From NCBI GenBank assembly GCA_900618795.1, contig UYJD01000010.1:710980-774979 (forward strand): 64,000 bases of DNA. The letters run 5' to 3'. The translations under genes and the position numbers were made by a program. The stretch's first letter is position 1, and each line of letters begins with the position of its first letter. This document shows, piece after piece, positions 46,197 to 56,223 of this stretch. Source of the stretch: Cyanodermella asteris (taxonomy: Eukaryota; Ascomycota; Lecanoromycetes; Ostropales; Stictidaceae). The notes under the pieces were generated by a model that was not told the DNA's origin, made no database searches, and saw only the letters and a program-made list of their open reading frames with translations.

Positions 46197-46495
46197 GCTG
46201 GAAAATGCGATGGCTGTGGATGTACTCTCAAGAGGGCAAGTGATCGGTGTTTGACTACTATTGAGATCTTGACTGTAATCTGCAATGAAGCACGTTGTGA
46301 CTGGGTTGTGTTTCGAATAGGATTCATCGATATAATACATTAGACTAGAGCCTTGCCGCCATAATGCACTCCAAGGGACCCAAAAGGTGATTCCGATGCA
46401 CAAGCCCACACCCCAGACCTTAGCAACAAAGGATGAAACAGCAAGACCATCATCGCAGGAACTCAGCGACTCGTCGGCCACGCTCACGCACGCTG

Positions 46496-49184
46496 CTAAC
46501 GACGATACGGATGGAACCCGCCACCCCTTCCACCCCGTCCACCACGGTAACCCTGAGCAGGGCCCGCGTTCTTCGGTCCAGTCGGCGCCCCAGCCGGAGC
46601 ATTACTCGGACCAGTCGGCGGCTGCTTGTCGTGGAAGTGACCTCCTCCTCCACCTCCTCCTCCTCCGCCACCACGGCCTCTAAACCGACCACGACCACGT
46701 CCACCATGCTGAAATCCGCCAGCTTGGAAGCCGTTGCCGCCGTGCTGCTGTTGTTGTCCACCGTCTTGGCCCATCATATTGCCACCATTGCCGTTTTCGT
46801 CGTACATGCCCTCCCATTGGCCTTGCTGCTGGGCGTATCCGCCATTATTCTGCTGTTCGTACTTCTGTTGCTCAAACAGCTGTTGTTGCTGTGCGTTCAT
46901 GCCGTTGTTGCCTGCAGAGCCTTGGGATGCCGGTCCCGACGGTCCGGTCGGGGCGTTTGGCATTGGGGAGTTGTTGCCGCCATTCGCTTGACCCATGGCC
47001 GCTGGATTCATCGCTGCCATGGGGGAATTGTTACCGGCTTGGGGACCGCCCATGCCGCCACCATTCTTCTGTTGCATTTGCATGTACATTTGCTGCATCA
47101 TCTGAGGGTTCATCTGGTTCATGTTGTTGCCGCCCATCATGTTGCCGGACCCTCCAGCCATGTACATGCGCATCATGCCCTGCATCTGCTGCCACCACAG
47201 CGCCATCATTTGGGGCGTCATACCGGCTTGCTGCATCGGGTTGCCTGCCATGCCCGCGGCTCCACCACCCATTGTACCACTGGCACCCTGATCGAAGCCA
47301 TCGTGGCCACTTCTGCCTCCGCGCCGGCCACGAACGCCGTGGTTCTCTTCCTCTTTGATGTTACCGCGCGGTTGAGCTTTCTTGACTTCGATCGGCTTGC
47401 CGAGGATGTTGAGATCGCCTCGAAGCGTATTGTCGACGGCTTGCTCGGAGTCGAAGGTCACGAAACCAAAGCCGCGGGGACGACCCGTATCCTTGTCCAT
47501 CATGAGGGTAGCATCGATGACGCGGCCGTACTGGCTGAAATAGTTTTTGAAGTCTTCTTCAGTTGCATCCTGGCTGACGCCACCCACGAAAATCTTAGCC
47601 GTGCGCTCCTGCTCGTCACGAGGTATAGCTCGCTTAGGGTCGATCTGAAATCGAGTATTAGCTTAAACGGCACACAAGCTCTCGTCGATGTCCTTACAAT
47701 CTTGCCGTCGAGATAATGTTCTTTGACCATAACGAGGTTAACGTCTTTGGGGTCCTTGAATGTGAGGAAACCAAAGCCTCTGGACCGGCCTGTTGCAGCA
47801 TCGCGCATGACGGTGCATTCTGCGACCTCTCCAAACTGTGTAAAGTATTCTTTCAGGGACTCTGCCGTGCGTTAGCGTTTGCGAGCTGCGAGAAACAGGT
47901 TTAACTCACCATCGGTCGTCTCCCAGTTAAGACCACCAACAAACATTTTACTGCACGAATGGTTAGCAAGCCATTCGCAGAATTGGTCATCACGACAAAG
48001 TATCACGCAAAAACGTCAGTGGTATCAGCGAACGGATGCAGCGTGCGCACCCTAGCCAACATGCTGGTTGTTAAGGTCAACGGCTGGCGTGATCATCTGC
48101 GTCCCACCACAAATACAGTCAGGGGCTGTGGATGGATATGTAGAGCTTCCGTCCACACCGATGCCAGCGATCGATATCTGGGGTCAACAGGCGCAACGAT
48201 GGCAGGCCAAGGTTTAAAGGTCGACAACGTGGTACCAGTCCACAATCGTACTTTGAGATCCATCATGTCTTTTGGCTTGGGTATGTGCTTAGAATCTGAA
48301 GCTCTTCTTTTGCACGAGTAAAGGACATTTTCTCAGCATTCCAACTAGCAATGTCTAACTCCTGCTCACTAGAGATTATCGAAAGCTATTGGAGGATGTC
48401 GTTCATTTTAGATTCATGCCGTCGATCGTCCGAGCAGGTCCGATTGCCAAGTTATGATTTGTGCTAGTCCCATTGACCTTTAAGCAGCTTTGTACTCCCC
48501 CGGATCATGCTTATCGCGTTACTCCTGAAGACATCCTTGGTGCATAGTTCTTTCCACCCCACGTATATCCTCATTGACTTGTATTCAGCAGGGATGCAGA
48601 TCCTTATTTGTGTGGCCAACAGGCACACTCCCCAATGGCACGTGAGTGCCGCAGCCGTCTGACTGTACCTTGTAGTCTGGCACCTTTGGCGCGGTTCGTC
48701 TGCTCTCTCAACGAGACAATGTCACGCAGCATCGACGAAACTGTGAAATAAGGAAAGACTAACTAGAACGACTTTTTGTACTTACCCGTCCTCTTTGATT
48801 CCAATGGGCCGCGAGTCCTCTGCTGCCGCCTGAACATCCCCACCCATGCTAACATCTCCACTATTCTCATTGCCTTGCCATGAGGATACCTGCGCACCTG
48901 GGTTCTGCATATGACCATCTCCTACAGCGGATGGGACGCTCTGATCGCCATTTTGTAGTTTGTCTGGAGCTGTCACTGTCGGGTCTGTGGCTACTTCTGG
49001 AAGTGCAGCGGGGTTTGCTGCAGGTGCTGTTGCGGCAGGTGTCGGCTCTTGCTTCGACGAAACAGGCTCGTCGTTGTCGTAACTGGACACAGGTCAGTCG
49101 TCAATTTCAGCGAGGCTTGTGCTCATCAAAAGCTCTGGGGACGTACAGGTCGGCGAAGAGATCATCCTCGTTATCGTCCGCCAT
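46496..49184 (-). CDS. HRP1: HRP1/Nab4-like hnRNP, mRNA 3'-end factor
   Basis: RNA-binding protein of the cleavage factor IB type that binds UA-rich elements in pre-mRNA 3' ends and shuttles between nucleus and cytoplasm. Five exons (49147-49184, 48786-49082, 47910-47950, 47698-47861, 46496-47644) give 562 aa. The N-terminus is acidic (MADDNEDDLFADLYDNDEP). RRM1 starts KMFVGGLNWETTDE (about residue 113) with RGFGFLTF as RNP1; RRM2 starts KIFVGGVSQDATEEDF with RGFGFVTF. The C-terminal half is Met/Gln/Asn/Gly-rich, with a polyglycine tract and RGG-type repeats ending GGRGGRGGGFHPYRR. Phases of all four introns agree. Intron 2 is 835 bp, about ten times longer than the others here. A long plus-strand ORF across the last exon is a shadow. 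Confidence 0.93.
47951..48785 (-). other. 835-bp intron 2 of HRP1
   Basis: Donor GTAAGT at 48785 and acceptor CAG at 47951 with a GCTAAC branch site close before it. Codon phases on both sides match (GG/T completes Gly). Every other intron in the window is 48-110 bp. No conserved coding exon was seen inside; a short unrelated plus-strand ORF exists. Confidence 0.8.
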
Positions 49185-49774
49185 GTTGGAGGCGCTGAGT
49201 ACGAGAGCGGCCTGTAGCTGGCCAGATCCCCGCAGCTGGTATCAAGGACCTGAGGACAGGCCGATCGCTTTGTGGTTTCCACGCTGTTAGGTTAGTAGCC
49301 TCCTCGTTGGCGTCAAGGGTTTGCCTGCTGCGCTCGAATCGGCAATATCACAAACAGTGCCCCGAAAATCGCGATTACAACTGACAGACCCGACTCGGAA
49401 GAGATGAAGTACTGCAGTTCAGTAATGTCAGGTGCAGCCTCACAAGTGGAGTTGGGTGGGCATGAATGAAGCTGAGTGGGAGAGGTAAGTCTTGCGACGA
49501 GGTCTGGCCTTTCAAGCGGTTGCGCGCCTTTGCGGCTGACGCGGATCTTGGCGTCGTGGCGCTTCGCTCGACTTTGGCGGGCACAAAAGGTTTCACCTGC
49601 TTCTCCGCTTTTACCCTGTCACCAACACCAGACTTCATCTATCAACCGCTTTCGGCTCTTCTAGTTTCATCGACAGCCTTTCGTCGGACGGCCCCTGACT
49701 CCTGTCAGCCGCTACAAACCAACACCTTCTGTCAGAACCTGTCAAGTCGCTCTGCTGGCGCACCATCGAATATC
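49185..49774. promoter_or_regulatory. Divergent promoter region, HRP1 / antizyme
   Basis: 590 bp between divergent starts. In the antizyme direction an in-frame ATG at 49466 is followed by 103 stop-free codons leading into the antizyme start. Confidence 0.5.
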
Positions 49775-50684
49775 ATGGCGAAACCCCACAGTAATCGAGA
49801 CAGTAGTAGTTCCAGTAATCACTCGCGCAAGAGCAGCCGTGTGAACATTCTGGCGAGCTGCTATGCGGTCAACGCCGCCACCCTGGGCCTCAAGGGCTTT
49901 CACTACTCCACTACCGGCGCGGGCGGTGAGTGATCCAGCGCCTGCATTCTCTCGGCGTGGACCATGGCTAATATCTCGAACAGGGGCTCAGTGGTATGCC
50001 TGAGGTCAGCTCGGGAAATCTTCCTAGCCCGCCGCGAAGCCCCCCTCTTGCGGCGAGCGTTACCGACGAGGAGCAGCGCCAACACACTGCGCGCCAAAAC
50101 AACGGCTCCTATTTCGTCGGCGGGGGCGCCGCACACCACATCACGGAGGAATGTGAGAGATTCTTCTGCGAGAGACTGAGCGCGGCTTTCCTTGGTGAGA
50201 GGAAGGTCGCTAGCCAGGACTCGCTTGTGATGGGAGTGCAGAACGGAGCGAACACGCCAAACAATACCACAAAGGTCTCGCACAGCATCACCCAATACCT
50301 TGAGACATTCGACTACAGAGGCGATCTCAGGTTCAGAGGTTTCGTTGCGGAAGGTGGAGACCGTGGTGGCTCGATGTTCGTCTTCTTTGAATCGGACGTC
50401 GCCGGAAAGGATCTCAAGCCTGGGTACGTCAAATGTACACTGATGAGTTCGAATAAAGCTGACCTGACGACAGATTGATGGCGCTCTTGGAGCTAGCTTG
50501 CGAAAAGGGCTTCGATTGTTCAGAGCTGGTAGTCTGCCTGGATAGGACCATGTCCAACGACGAGATGGCTACTACCACGAGAGACCTCGGCTGGGTCGGC
50601 TTCGAGCTAACAACATTGGAGCCGTGGACAGGCGTCCCAGAAGAAACAAGTTCAGACTGGTTGTTGTTGTCTATGGAGACTTAG
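49775..50684 (+). CDS. OAZ1: Ornithine decarboxylase antizyme (+1 programmed frameshift)
   Basis: Antizyme binds ornithine decarboxylase, blocks it and sends it to the proteasome, closing a polyamine feedback loop. Three exons (49775-49925, 49984-50423, 50474-50684). Frame 1 (56 codons) begins MAKPHSNRDSSSSS and ends CAG TGG TAT GCC TGA (stop at 50001-50003). Moving one base forward at the stop, GAG GTC AGC opens a frame of 210 codons that holds the antizyme domain: FRGFVAEGGDRGGSMFVFFESD, then across intron 2 KPGLMALLELACEKGFDCSELVVCLDR and GWVGFELTTLEPW. The shifted product is about 266 aa. Introns: 49926-49983 (GTGAGT...CAG, GCTAAT branch) and 50424-50473 (GTACGT...CAG). The W-x-[A/S]-stop context matches the animal site TGG-TGC-TCC-TGA. 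Frameshifting is the family rule, so this is not a broken gene. Confidence 0.93.
49992..50003 (+). promoter_or_regulatory. Antizyme +1 frameshift site with downstream stem
   Basis: TGG TAT GCC TGA at 49992-50003. The GCC-TGA pair is the expected P-site codon and slow stop. A small possible stem (50032-50037 CCGCGA with 50048-50053 TTGCGG, one G-U pair) lies about 30 bases downstream and could stimulate shifting; that is by eye only. Confidence 0.8.
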
Positions 50685-50933
50685 ACGCGCGCAGTTGTCA
50701 TACTTGATCGCTTGTTCGAAAGCATGGAGAAGGGTGTAGCGGTATGGATCTGGCGGCTGTTTGGGGCGCGGAAGCCTGTATAGCACAGTTTGAAGAATGA
50801 ATACTTCTAGCTACTCGGAAATCATTTGTTAAACGCAGCATTATACGTCTTGCGGAGCTTGCGTGTCATGTTTACGAATATGCTGAGAATGATCTCGATG
50901 TGAAGAGCAGAAAATGCTTTGTAGACTCAGTGT

Positions 50934-52760
50934 CTAACCTCTGATCTGCCATAACCTGATTTTACCTCTTTCGTCTCCAACTGCCAATACTTGGCCATTC
51001 GCCGTCCACGCCACACTCGTCACCGATCCCAAAGGCGAATTGCTCGTCGGCCAGTTCTTGTAGATCGTGCAGCTTGGCAAATGCACCAGCTTCAAAGCAT
51101 CCTTCTTGCCCTGGCTTGCCATGACCAGTAACTGCCCGTCTGGACTAAAATGTAAATGGCTCGTTGGCGTGACAAGTTGGCTGAGAGCTTTCCTCGGCAC
51201 AGGCTTATCGTCCAGCTTATCTCGCCTCCATTGAGCACGATCATAGACATTCACGATGCCGCTTTGACTACCGATAGCAACCCAACGGTCAGGCCCAAGT
51301 CCAGGCTTCTTGGTGCCTGCAGCCTGGCCGGGTATCTTACCTCCGAGTGAAATGACCGTGGAACCGTACGCGCCGGCATCAGTCCACCGCGCCACCACTC
51401 GTTTCTCTGTCACACTGTATTCGACCACCTCGCCGCTCTTGGCCAGTATTGCTAATCCATCTCCATCTGCCCACCACTCCAGATCAGAAACGCCGTACTG
51501 TCCCTCGACTCGTGCCTGTGCAATCCACTGCCCTGTGGTCGCATCCAGGATGTTTGCAACTCCGCCACCTTTCTTTGCGGTACCCACTAAAGCCATAAAC
51601 CGACCACATGGGCTCAGCTTGAATTTCTCGCAAGACCGTTGCGTCTCTTGATTTCCTCCTGTCCGACTCACTCTAGACACGGAACCGCTTGGAAGGTCCC
51701 AAATGTGGAAGAAGCGACGTCTGCCAGCGAAGAAAATGCGAGTACCCGAGGGATGGAATGAGGATGTTTCGATTGGGAGATGCGGAACCGCAAGAGAGGT
51801 GAGGAGGGGGTTGTTGGTAGCGGTTCGGGCTGTTGTGCTGGTGACTGTCGATATGTGATGCATGGAAATGAGTCCCGATGGACCGGAAGAAAGTAGGAGA
51901 GGAGGGGAGACTGTAGGATGGAATGACAGAGATCGGACTGCTGAGGGCTGTTTAGTTCCGACATCTGGCAAGCGTTGGACATCGATCGTGCCCGGGCGAA
52001 GTGGTCGCAGCTTGCCTGCGTTTGCCGCTGTGCCATCATCCGTGAGCGACTCTGCAGATTGTAATAATTGTGCCAGGGGCTGTGCGGAGATATTATCCTC
52101 CTCCATATCTGCGTCCTCGTCCGATATTGAGACTTCGGATCCTTGGTCATCCAGGTCTTGTGCCGTTCTCCGCCTCTTCTTTCGATGCGATGCTTTTTGT
52201 GCCCATTCTGGCGTTGGATGTAGTCGTTCATATTGTTCGCGTAATCGTCTTGCGTATTCCTTTCCCGAGATAAAGTCGTCTGTCTCGGTATACCTCAGCT
52301 TCCGTAACCGGGAATTGGCTGCTAGAGAGACCGTAAGTCTCTCATCGTCGCTATCCTCCCATGCTAGTTGCTCGTCGGCCACGTCGTTCTTGCCCTCAGC
52401 AGTTACCAAAACAGTCGATGGAACCACTGCAGCGTCGCCCGTTGTGTCAATCATGAACAGGTCCTCGTCTGTCAGTCCGCCTTCATCATCGGCCTCCTCC
52501 TCATCCTCCTCCATCCCATTCCCCTCTTCTTCCTCGTCGTCACCCGTGCCGTAGTCATCCAGGAACGCAAGCTCTTGTCTATGATCAGATATACTGTTCA
52601 AGAAGCCCTCCTCGTTACCGAACAAGAGCTCCTCGAGCTTACGCTCCGCAGCATCCTTCCCACTTGTAGGTTTCTCGAGTGTGATGGTTCCATTCGTGGC
52701 TATCCGAGATTGGTCGGCACTTTGGCGGCTCGCACCTCTCTTCCCTGGTGCCCGCGTCAT
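50934..52760 (-). CDS. UTP18: U3 snoRNP WD-repeat protein Utp18
   Basis: Subunit of the UtpB module of the small-subunit processome in the nucleolus, needed for 18S rRNA maturation. Intronless, 608 aa (yeast 594). The N-terminal third has acidic runs (DDEEEEGNGMEEDEEEADDE) and the conserved LAWEDSDDERLTVSLAANSRLRKLRYTE and ISGKEYARRLREQYERLHPTPEWA block that identifies Utp18. A basic KKRRR nuclear signal follows. The C-terminal two thirds form a WD40 propeller: VRSLSFHPTVSPPLLLSSG, IETSSFHPSGTRIFFAGRR, KFKLSPCGRFMALVG, HLHFSPDGQLLVMAS and VTSVAWTANGQVLAVGDERGKIRLWQIRG at the end. Confidence 0.95.
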   Translation of the reverse strand: MTRAPGKRGASRQSADQSRIATNGTITLEKPTSGKDAAERKLEELLFGNEEGFLNSISDHRQELAFLDDYGTGDDEEEEGNGMEEDEEEADDEGGLTDEDLFMIDTTGDAAVVPSTVLVTAEGKNDVADEQLAWEDSDDERLTVSLAANSRLRKLRYTETDDFISGKEYARRLREQYERLHPTPEWAQKASHRKKRRRTAQDLDDQGSEVSISDEDADMEEDNISAQPLAQLLQSAESLTDDGTAANAGKLRPLRPGTIDVQRLPDVGTKQPSAVRSLSFHPTVSPPLLLSSGPSGLISMHHISTVTSTTARTATNNPLLTSLAVPHLPIETSSFHPSGTRIFFAGRRRFFHIWDLPSGSVSRVSRTGGNQETQRSCEKFKLSPCGRFMALVGTAKKGGGVANILDATTGQWIAQARVEGQYGVSDLEWWADGDGLAILAKSGEVVEYSVTEKRVVARWTDAGAYGSTVISLGGKIPGQAAGTKKPGLGPDRWVAIGSQSGIVNVYDRAQWRRDKLDDKPVPRKALSQLVTPTSHLHFSPDGQLLVMASQGKKDALKLVHLPSCTIYKNWPTSNSPLGSVTSVAWTANGQVLAVGDERGKIRLWQIRG

Positions 52761-53042
52761 ATTAAACGCTCACTTTGCACTCAATACCGGTAATGCGCTG
52801 TTCAGCTCATGATTGAATAAGGTGCTCACAGAGCCAACGGCAACCAAAAAAAGTTGGTGGCAGCGGAGTTCAATTCCGAGCGCGTTTAGTTCGCGAATCC
52901 GCCTCGAGGTCCGCATATCAGTCTGTGTAATCTCGCGAGGATAATTCCTCAAGACAGCTGTGAGACGCAGATCGGGGTCGCTCTCTACTATAGCCATTAT
53001 GTCTTGATATACGGCTAGCGTTATCACCCTATCGACGCTGTC
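52761..53042. promoter_or_regulatory. Short divergent promoter, UTP18 / PPR-like gene
   Basis: Only 282 bp separate two divergent starts, so regulatory DNA is shared. No consensus element identified. Confidence 0.4.
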
Positions 53043-55568
53043 ATGATGCCACGACGGTTTTTGACCGGAATACCACGACGGTCGCCGATTCACGACATTG
53101 TTCCAGCGCCCTGGCTTTGTCCAGCATTACTATATAGTCGTCGATGCTTTTCTGCCACGGGTTTTGTTCCAGCTGAGGCTTCCAAGAAAACGGGTTGGAA
53201 ATCGCTAAAGAGGAGGGGTGCAGGCCATGGCGATCTGGGCAGAAGAAATGGAGTCATCCACGGTTCCAGGACCAGAAGTGCTGAGCATGTATCGGCACAG
53301 GAGCCTGTGGACCCGAAGGTAGCGGCAATAGCACATATGCTCCAATTAGTTGAGATTTCAAATGTGGTGGACGGGTTCGCGCTTCTCAAGACGCAAATCG
53401 GGCCTACGATGCTGGACCGCAAGGCAACAATAAAGCTCTTGAAGGGCGTATTTCATACCATCCGATCGACCCAATTCGCAAAGCATCCAGACGCCGAGGC
53501 AATTGTCGATCAGATACGAGACTGGTACATGGCAAGGAATCTTCCCGGCAGCCCGTCGGCCACCGGAAGTTTGATGGGCTGCTATCGAGACTTGGGAAAA
53601 ATCCAGAAAGCGGTCGAAGTCTGGGAGTGGGCTCGAAATCAGCGATCAACGATCAGGCCAGAGGAATTTTCCGCACATGAAATGGATCGACTGTCCCATC
53701 AAAGAGACTCGGCCGAATACACTAGCCTCCCTATCTACGGCATGGCCCTTCCGATACTGGCCAGCGCCGGCCGCAGCCTCAAGGAGACTGAGGATCTCTA
53801 CATCGAAGGACTTCGTCGCTATGCAAGAGGATTCAACGAGTATCACCTCAGTCCTACGGCATGGCAGTCGGCTCCTGAGCAGCCGACCACGATCCCCGGC
53901 GCAAGTGTTGGCATCTTGGCAGGCCTAATGTCCAGTCGTTTCAGTCACGGCAAAATAGTCTCCGGATACCTCTGCCTTGATACTATCCTTAGGCTGCACC
54001 CCACCCAAATTCCGAATTCAGTGCCGCCCAACCTTTTTGGGCGTCCGTTGTTTGAACAAGTTCAGTTCAGCTGTATGGCCATGAGAGGTGGGAACACATC
54101 TAATATCGACCACATACGGAGCTGGGCTTCCGATCTCTGCGCTCTCTTCCCACAGGTACAGAACAACAAGATAAGGTCCGACATTTTCAAGATGATGTTG
54201 ACACTCATTCGCTTGGAGTTTGCGACCCGAGACCGCGCAGATGATCTAGCATTGCCTGTACGTAGATCGCCTGTCATTCATTTGCTCAGGGCTTTGTTCA
54301 GCATCCTTCCGCATGAAGCTGACAGCAAGACACAACTTCGAATCATCATGGTTGCTATGGAGATCTCAAAGCTTGGTGCAGCAGTTGGACTCGAACCAGA
54401 TGCGTCAGCCCTGCAACGCTTGGGGTTGAACATGCGTGGTCATCACAAGTTGCTCGCGCTGTCTCTTGCAATGTCCCCATTGTCAGACCGAATCACGCAA
54501 GCGAGGTTCTGGGCTTTGTTAGCAGCAAATGCGGCTCTTGGATTGTCTGGCAGTATCCAATCAATTTGGAATTCACATCATGAAACACACGCCTCCGACA
54601 TGGACTCGCTCTTGAGATTGGCCGGGATCATGGCGGATTCAGCCATCGCAGCAAGTGAGAAACGCCGAGACGACGGCTGTGATCCTCAGCTCCCTGCAGA
54701 TATCTACGAGGAACACCTCGAGACCCTTCAGTCGACGGCCAGTAACAGCATACTGAAGTCGGATCTGACAGAAACCCTTGCGTCAGAATTCAACAGACGT
54801 CTTGAGCTGGCCCCACGCGGTCAAGCAGCCCAGAGCAAGGATCATGACGAGTTCTTGAATGATATAGAGGATGCAGTGAAAGCGCTGACGCGCTTGATCA
54901 ACGACGGGCAAGCGGACGATCTCAATCGCCATCCAATAGGACAGGTCTCTGTGCTTTCACGTCGCCAGGTGCCGTCTAGCTGGCAGCGAGAGCTATACAA
55001 CAAGCTCGTATTGGGCCAGGACGGCACCGAATCTGCGGAAAATATGGGATCAACTAAGGAGGCCGAACGGATAGAAGACGCTGAATCAACTGAGCCATCT
55101 GTGGCAGCCACAAACGTACACCTTACCAATCAAGCTGAGTCAACTGAGTTTGAGACAGCTGACGAAATTACCAACTTAAAACACGTTTTGGTAGAAAGAG
55201 TGCCGAGACAGGACAGACGCTTTGCTCCTGTCATCCACACTTCGACGACCGCAATTCCTCTGGCCGAGTTACGGTATCAAAACTGGTGCGACATGAATTA
55301 TCTGATCCTTGAAGCACATGCATTCGAGACGTTGTATAACGAACTCGTAGACGACACGGCCGCGAAAGGACAACCAATGAACCATTTTAAAACCTTGCTT
55401 GGATTCAGGTCGGGACAGAATCGCGATCAACCCCGATGGCGGCAATTTATGATGTATCAAAAAGCGCAGAGTCGGGTCGATGAAGTCCTTGCCGACAAGG
55501 ACGAGTGGTTTTCCACGATAGAAGGGCTGCGAATGGGCTCTATTCCGCGTACTGTGGTCGAGGTCTGA
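53043..55568 (+). CDS. Mitochondrial PPR-like protein
   Basis: Intronless 841-aa protein. The N-terminus is Arg-rich and lacks acids (MMPRRFLTGIPRRSP...YSRRCFSATGF), a mitochondrial presequence ending near RRCFSA. The middle is all-helical with repeat-like pairs such as SATGSLMGCYRDLGKIQKAVEVWEWARNQ and YGMALPILASAGRSLKETEDLYIEGLRRY, resembling pentatricopeptide repeats, followed by fungal-specific blocks GILAGLMSSRF and LDTILRLHPTQIPNSVPPNLFGRP. An acidic linker (about 660-710) precedes a conserved C-terminal ELRYQNWCDMNYLILEAHAFETLY. PPR proteins act on organellar RNA; the exact role (mRNA maturation, translation) is not shown. A second ATG directly follows the first. Confidence 0.75.
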   Translation: MMPRRFLTGIPRRSPIHDIVPAPWLCPALLYSRRCFSATGFVPAEASKKTGWKSLKRRGAGHGDLGRRNGVIHGSRTRSAEHVSAQEPVDPKVAAIAHMLQLVEISNVVDGFALLKTQIGPTMLDRKATIKLLKGVFHTIRSTQFAKHPDAEAIVDQIRDWYMARNLPGSPSATGSLMGCYRDLGKIQKAVEVWEWARNQRSTIRPEEFSAHEMDRLSHQRDSAEYTSLPIYGMALPILASAGRSLKETEDLYIEGLRRYARGFNEYHLSPTAWQSAPEQPTTIPGASVGILAGLMSSRFSHGKIVSGYLCLDTILRLHPTQIPNSVPPNLFGRPLFEQVQFSCMAMRGGNTSNIDHIRSWASDLCALFPQVQNNKIRSDIFKMMLTLIRLEFATRDRADDLALPVRRSPVIHLLRALFSILPHEADSKTQLRIIMVAMEISKLGAAVGLEPDASALQRLGLNMRGHHKLLALSLAMSPLSDRITQARFWALLAANAALGLSGSIQSIWNSHHETHASDMDSLLRLAGIMADSAIAASEKRRDDGCDPQLPADIYEEHLETLQSTASNSILKSDLTETLASEFNRRLELAPRGQAAQSKDHDEFLNDIEDAVKALTRLINDGQADDLNRHPIGQVSVLSRRQVPSSWQRELYNKLVLGQDGTESAENMGSTKEAERIEDAESTEPSVAATNVHLTNQAESTEFETADEITNLKHVLVERVPRQDRRFAPVIHTSTTAIPLAELRYQNWCDMNYLILEAHAFETLYNELVDDTAAKGQPMNHFKTLLGFRSGQNRDQPRWRQFMMYQKAQSRVDEVLADKDEWFSTIEGLRMGSIPRTVVEV

Positions 55569-55974
55569 AAATATTTCAGAATCTTGCATCATATGCATAT
55601 GCAGTTTTTGGCCATTGTTTGACTACTTGTACATTATTTGAACTCAGATTAGACCCCAAGTGTAATCGGCACAACCACTAATTATCTATCGAAGGCAAAT
55701 CCGACGCCTATCGAAAAGAGAAGCCGTCAAAGTGAATGCAAGCCCCAACCCTTCTAGTGAAAAGGGAAATGAAGTACAGGCCCAGTACGTGTTCGTCGGG
55801 TGAATTTTATTTGACTTTTCATGGCAGTACCCAGTCCCAGAACTCCACGCTAACCACACAAACCGAAACGCCATGATTGACAACTGCCGTGATGAATGCT
55901 CCCTTCTGGCGCTTGGAAAACATTTGGTTCCCCCTCGCGTCTTTTGACACAAGCGAGGCCGAGGTCTCATCTCG
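55569..55974. other. Convergent 3' intergenic region
   Basis: About 400 bp between the PPR-like stop and the stop of a small minus-strand ORF. Nothing recognised. Confidence 0.4.
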
Positions 55975-56223
55975 TCAGTTTGTGCCGTGGCTTCCGACCT
56001 GACCGAAGTAGTCGCGCTGCATCTCCCACGAGACCGGCGAAGGTGGAGGTGGTGGCGGCATGCCGTCGGCGGCGGAATCGGCCAGCGGCGTCACCGGCGA
56101 CTTTGGCTTGTTGACGTTGAAAGCAAAGTCCAGGTCCGCGGCGAACGAATCGCCCGCGGTGAACAGGCTCAGACGGCGGCGGGGGGTCGGGATCGCCATG
56201 GCGGTTTGTGTGGCGGCAGACAT
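55975..56223 (-). CDS. Small proline-rich hypothetical protein
   Basis: 82 codons from ATG 56223: MSAATQTAMAIPTPRRRLSLF, then TAGDSFAADLDFAFNV, a PPPPPPSPVSWEMQRDYFGQ block and a VGSHGTN end. The RRRLSLF sequence is a plausible basophilic kinase site. Codon use and GC content resemble neighbouring genes and the frame extends 30 codons upstream through another ATG at 56313, but that extension is encoded by an A-rich tract and looks like leader. The 5' side carries an A14 run on the coding strand (56273-56286), common in fungal promoters and leaders. Not recognised; could be a real short protein. Confidence 0.45.
   Translation of the reverse strand: MSAATQTAMAIPTPRRRLSLFTAGDSFAADLDFAFNVNKPKSPVTPLADSAADGMPPPPPPSPVSWEMQRDYFGQVGSHGTN

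Noticed and set aside
46433-47716. 427-codon plus-strand ORF opposite HRP1
   Set aside because: It is a mirror of the Gly/Met/Gln-rich HRP1 exon; its Leu/His-rich translation has no domain and HRP1 has clear RRMs and consistent splicing.
49775-50684. Antizyme locus as a frameshifted pseudogene
   Set aside because: The stop sits in the conserved W-x-A-stop recoding context and both frames are otherwise intact, as the family requires.
51862-52554. 230-codon Ser-rich plus-strand ORF
   Set aside because: Antisense shadow of the UTP18 acidic region.
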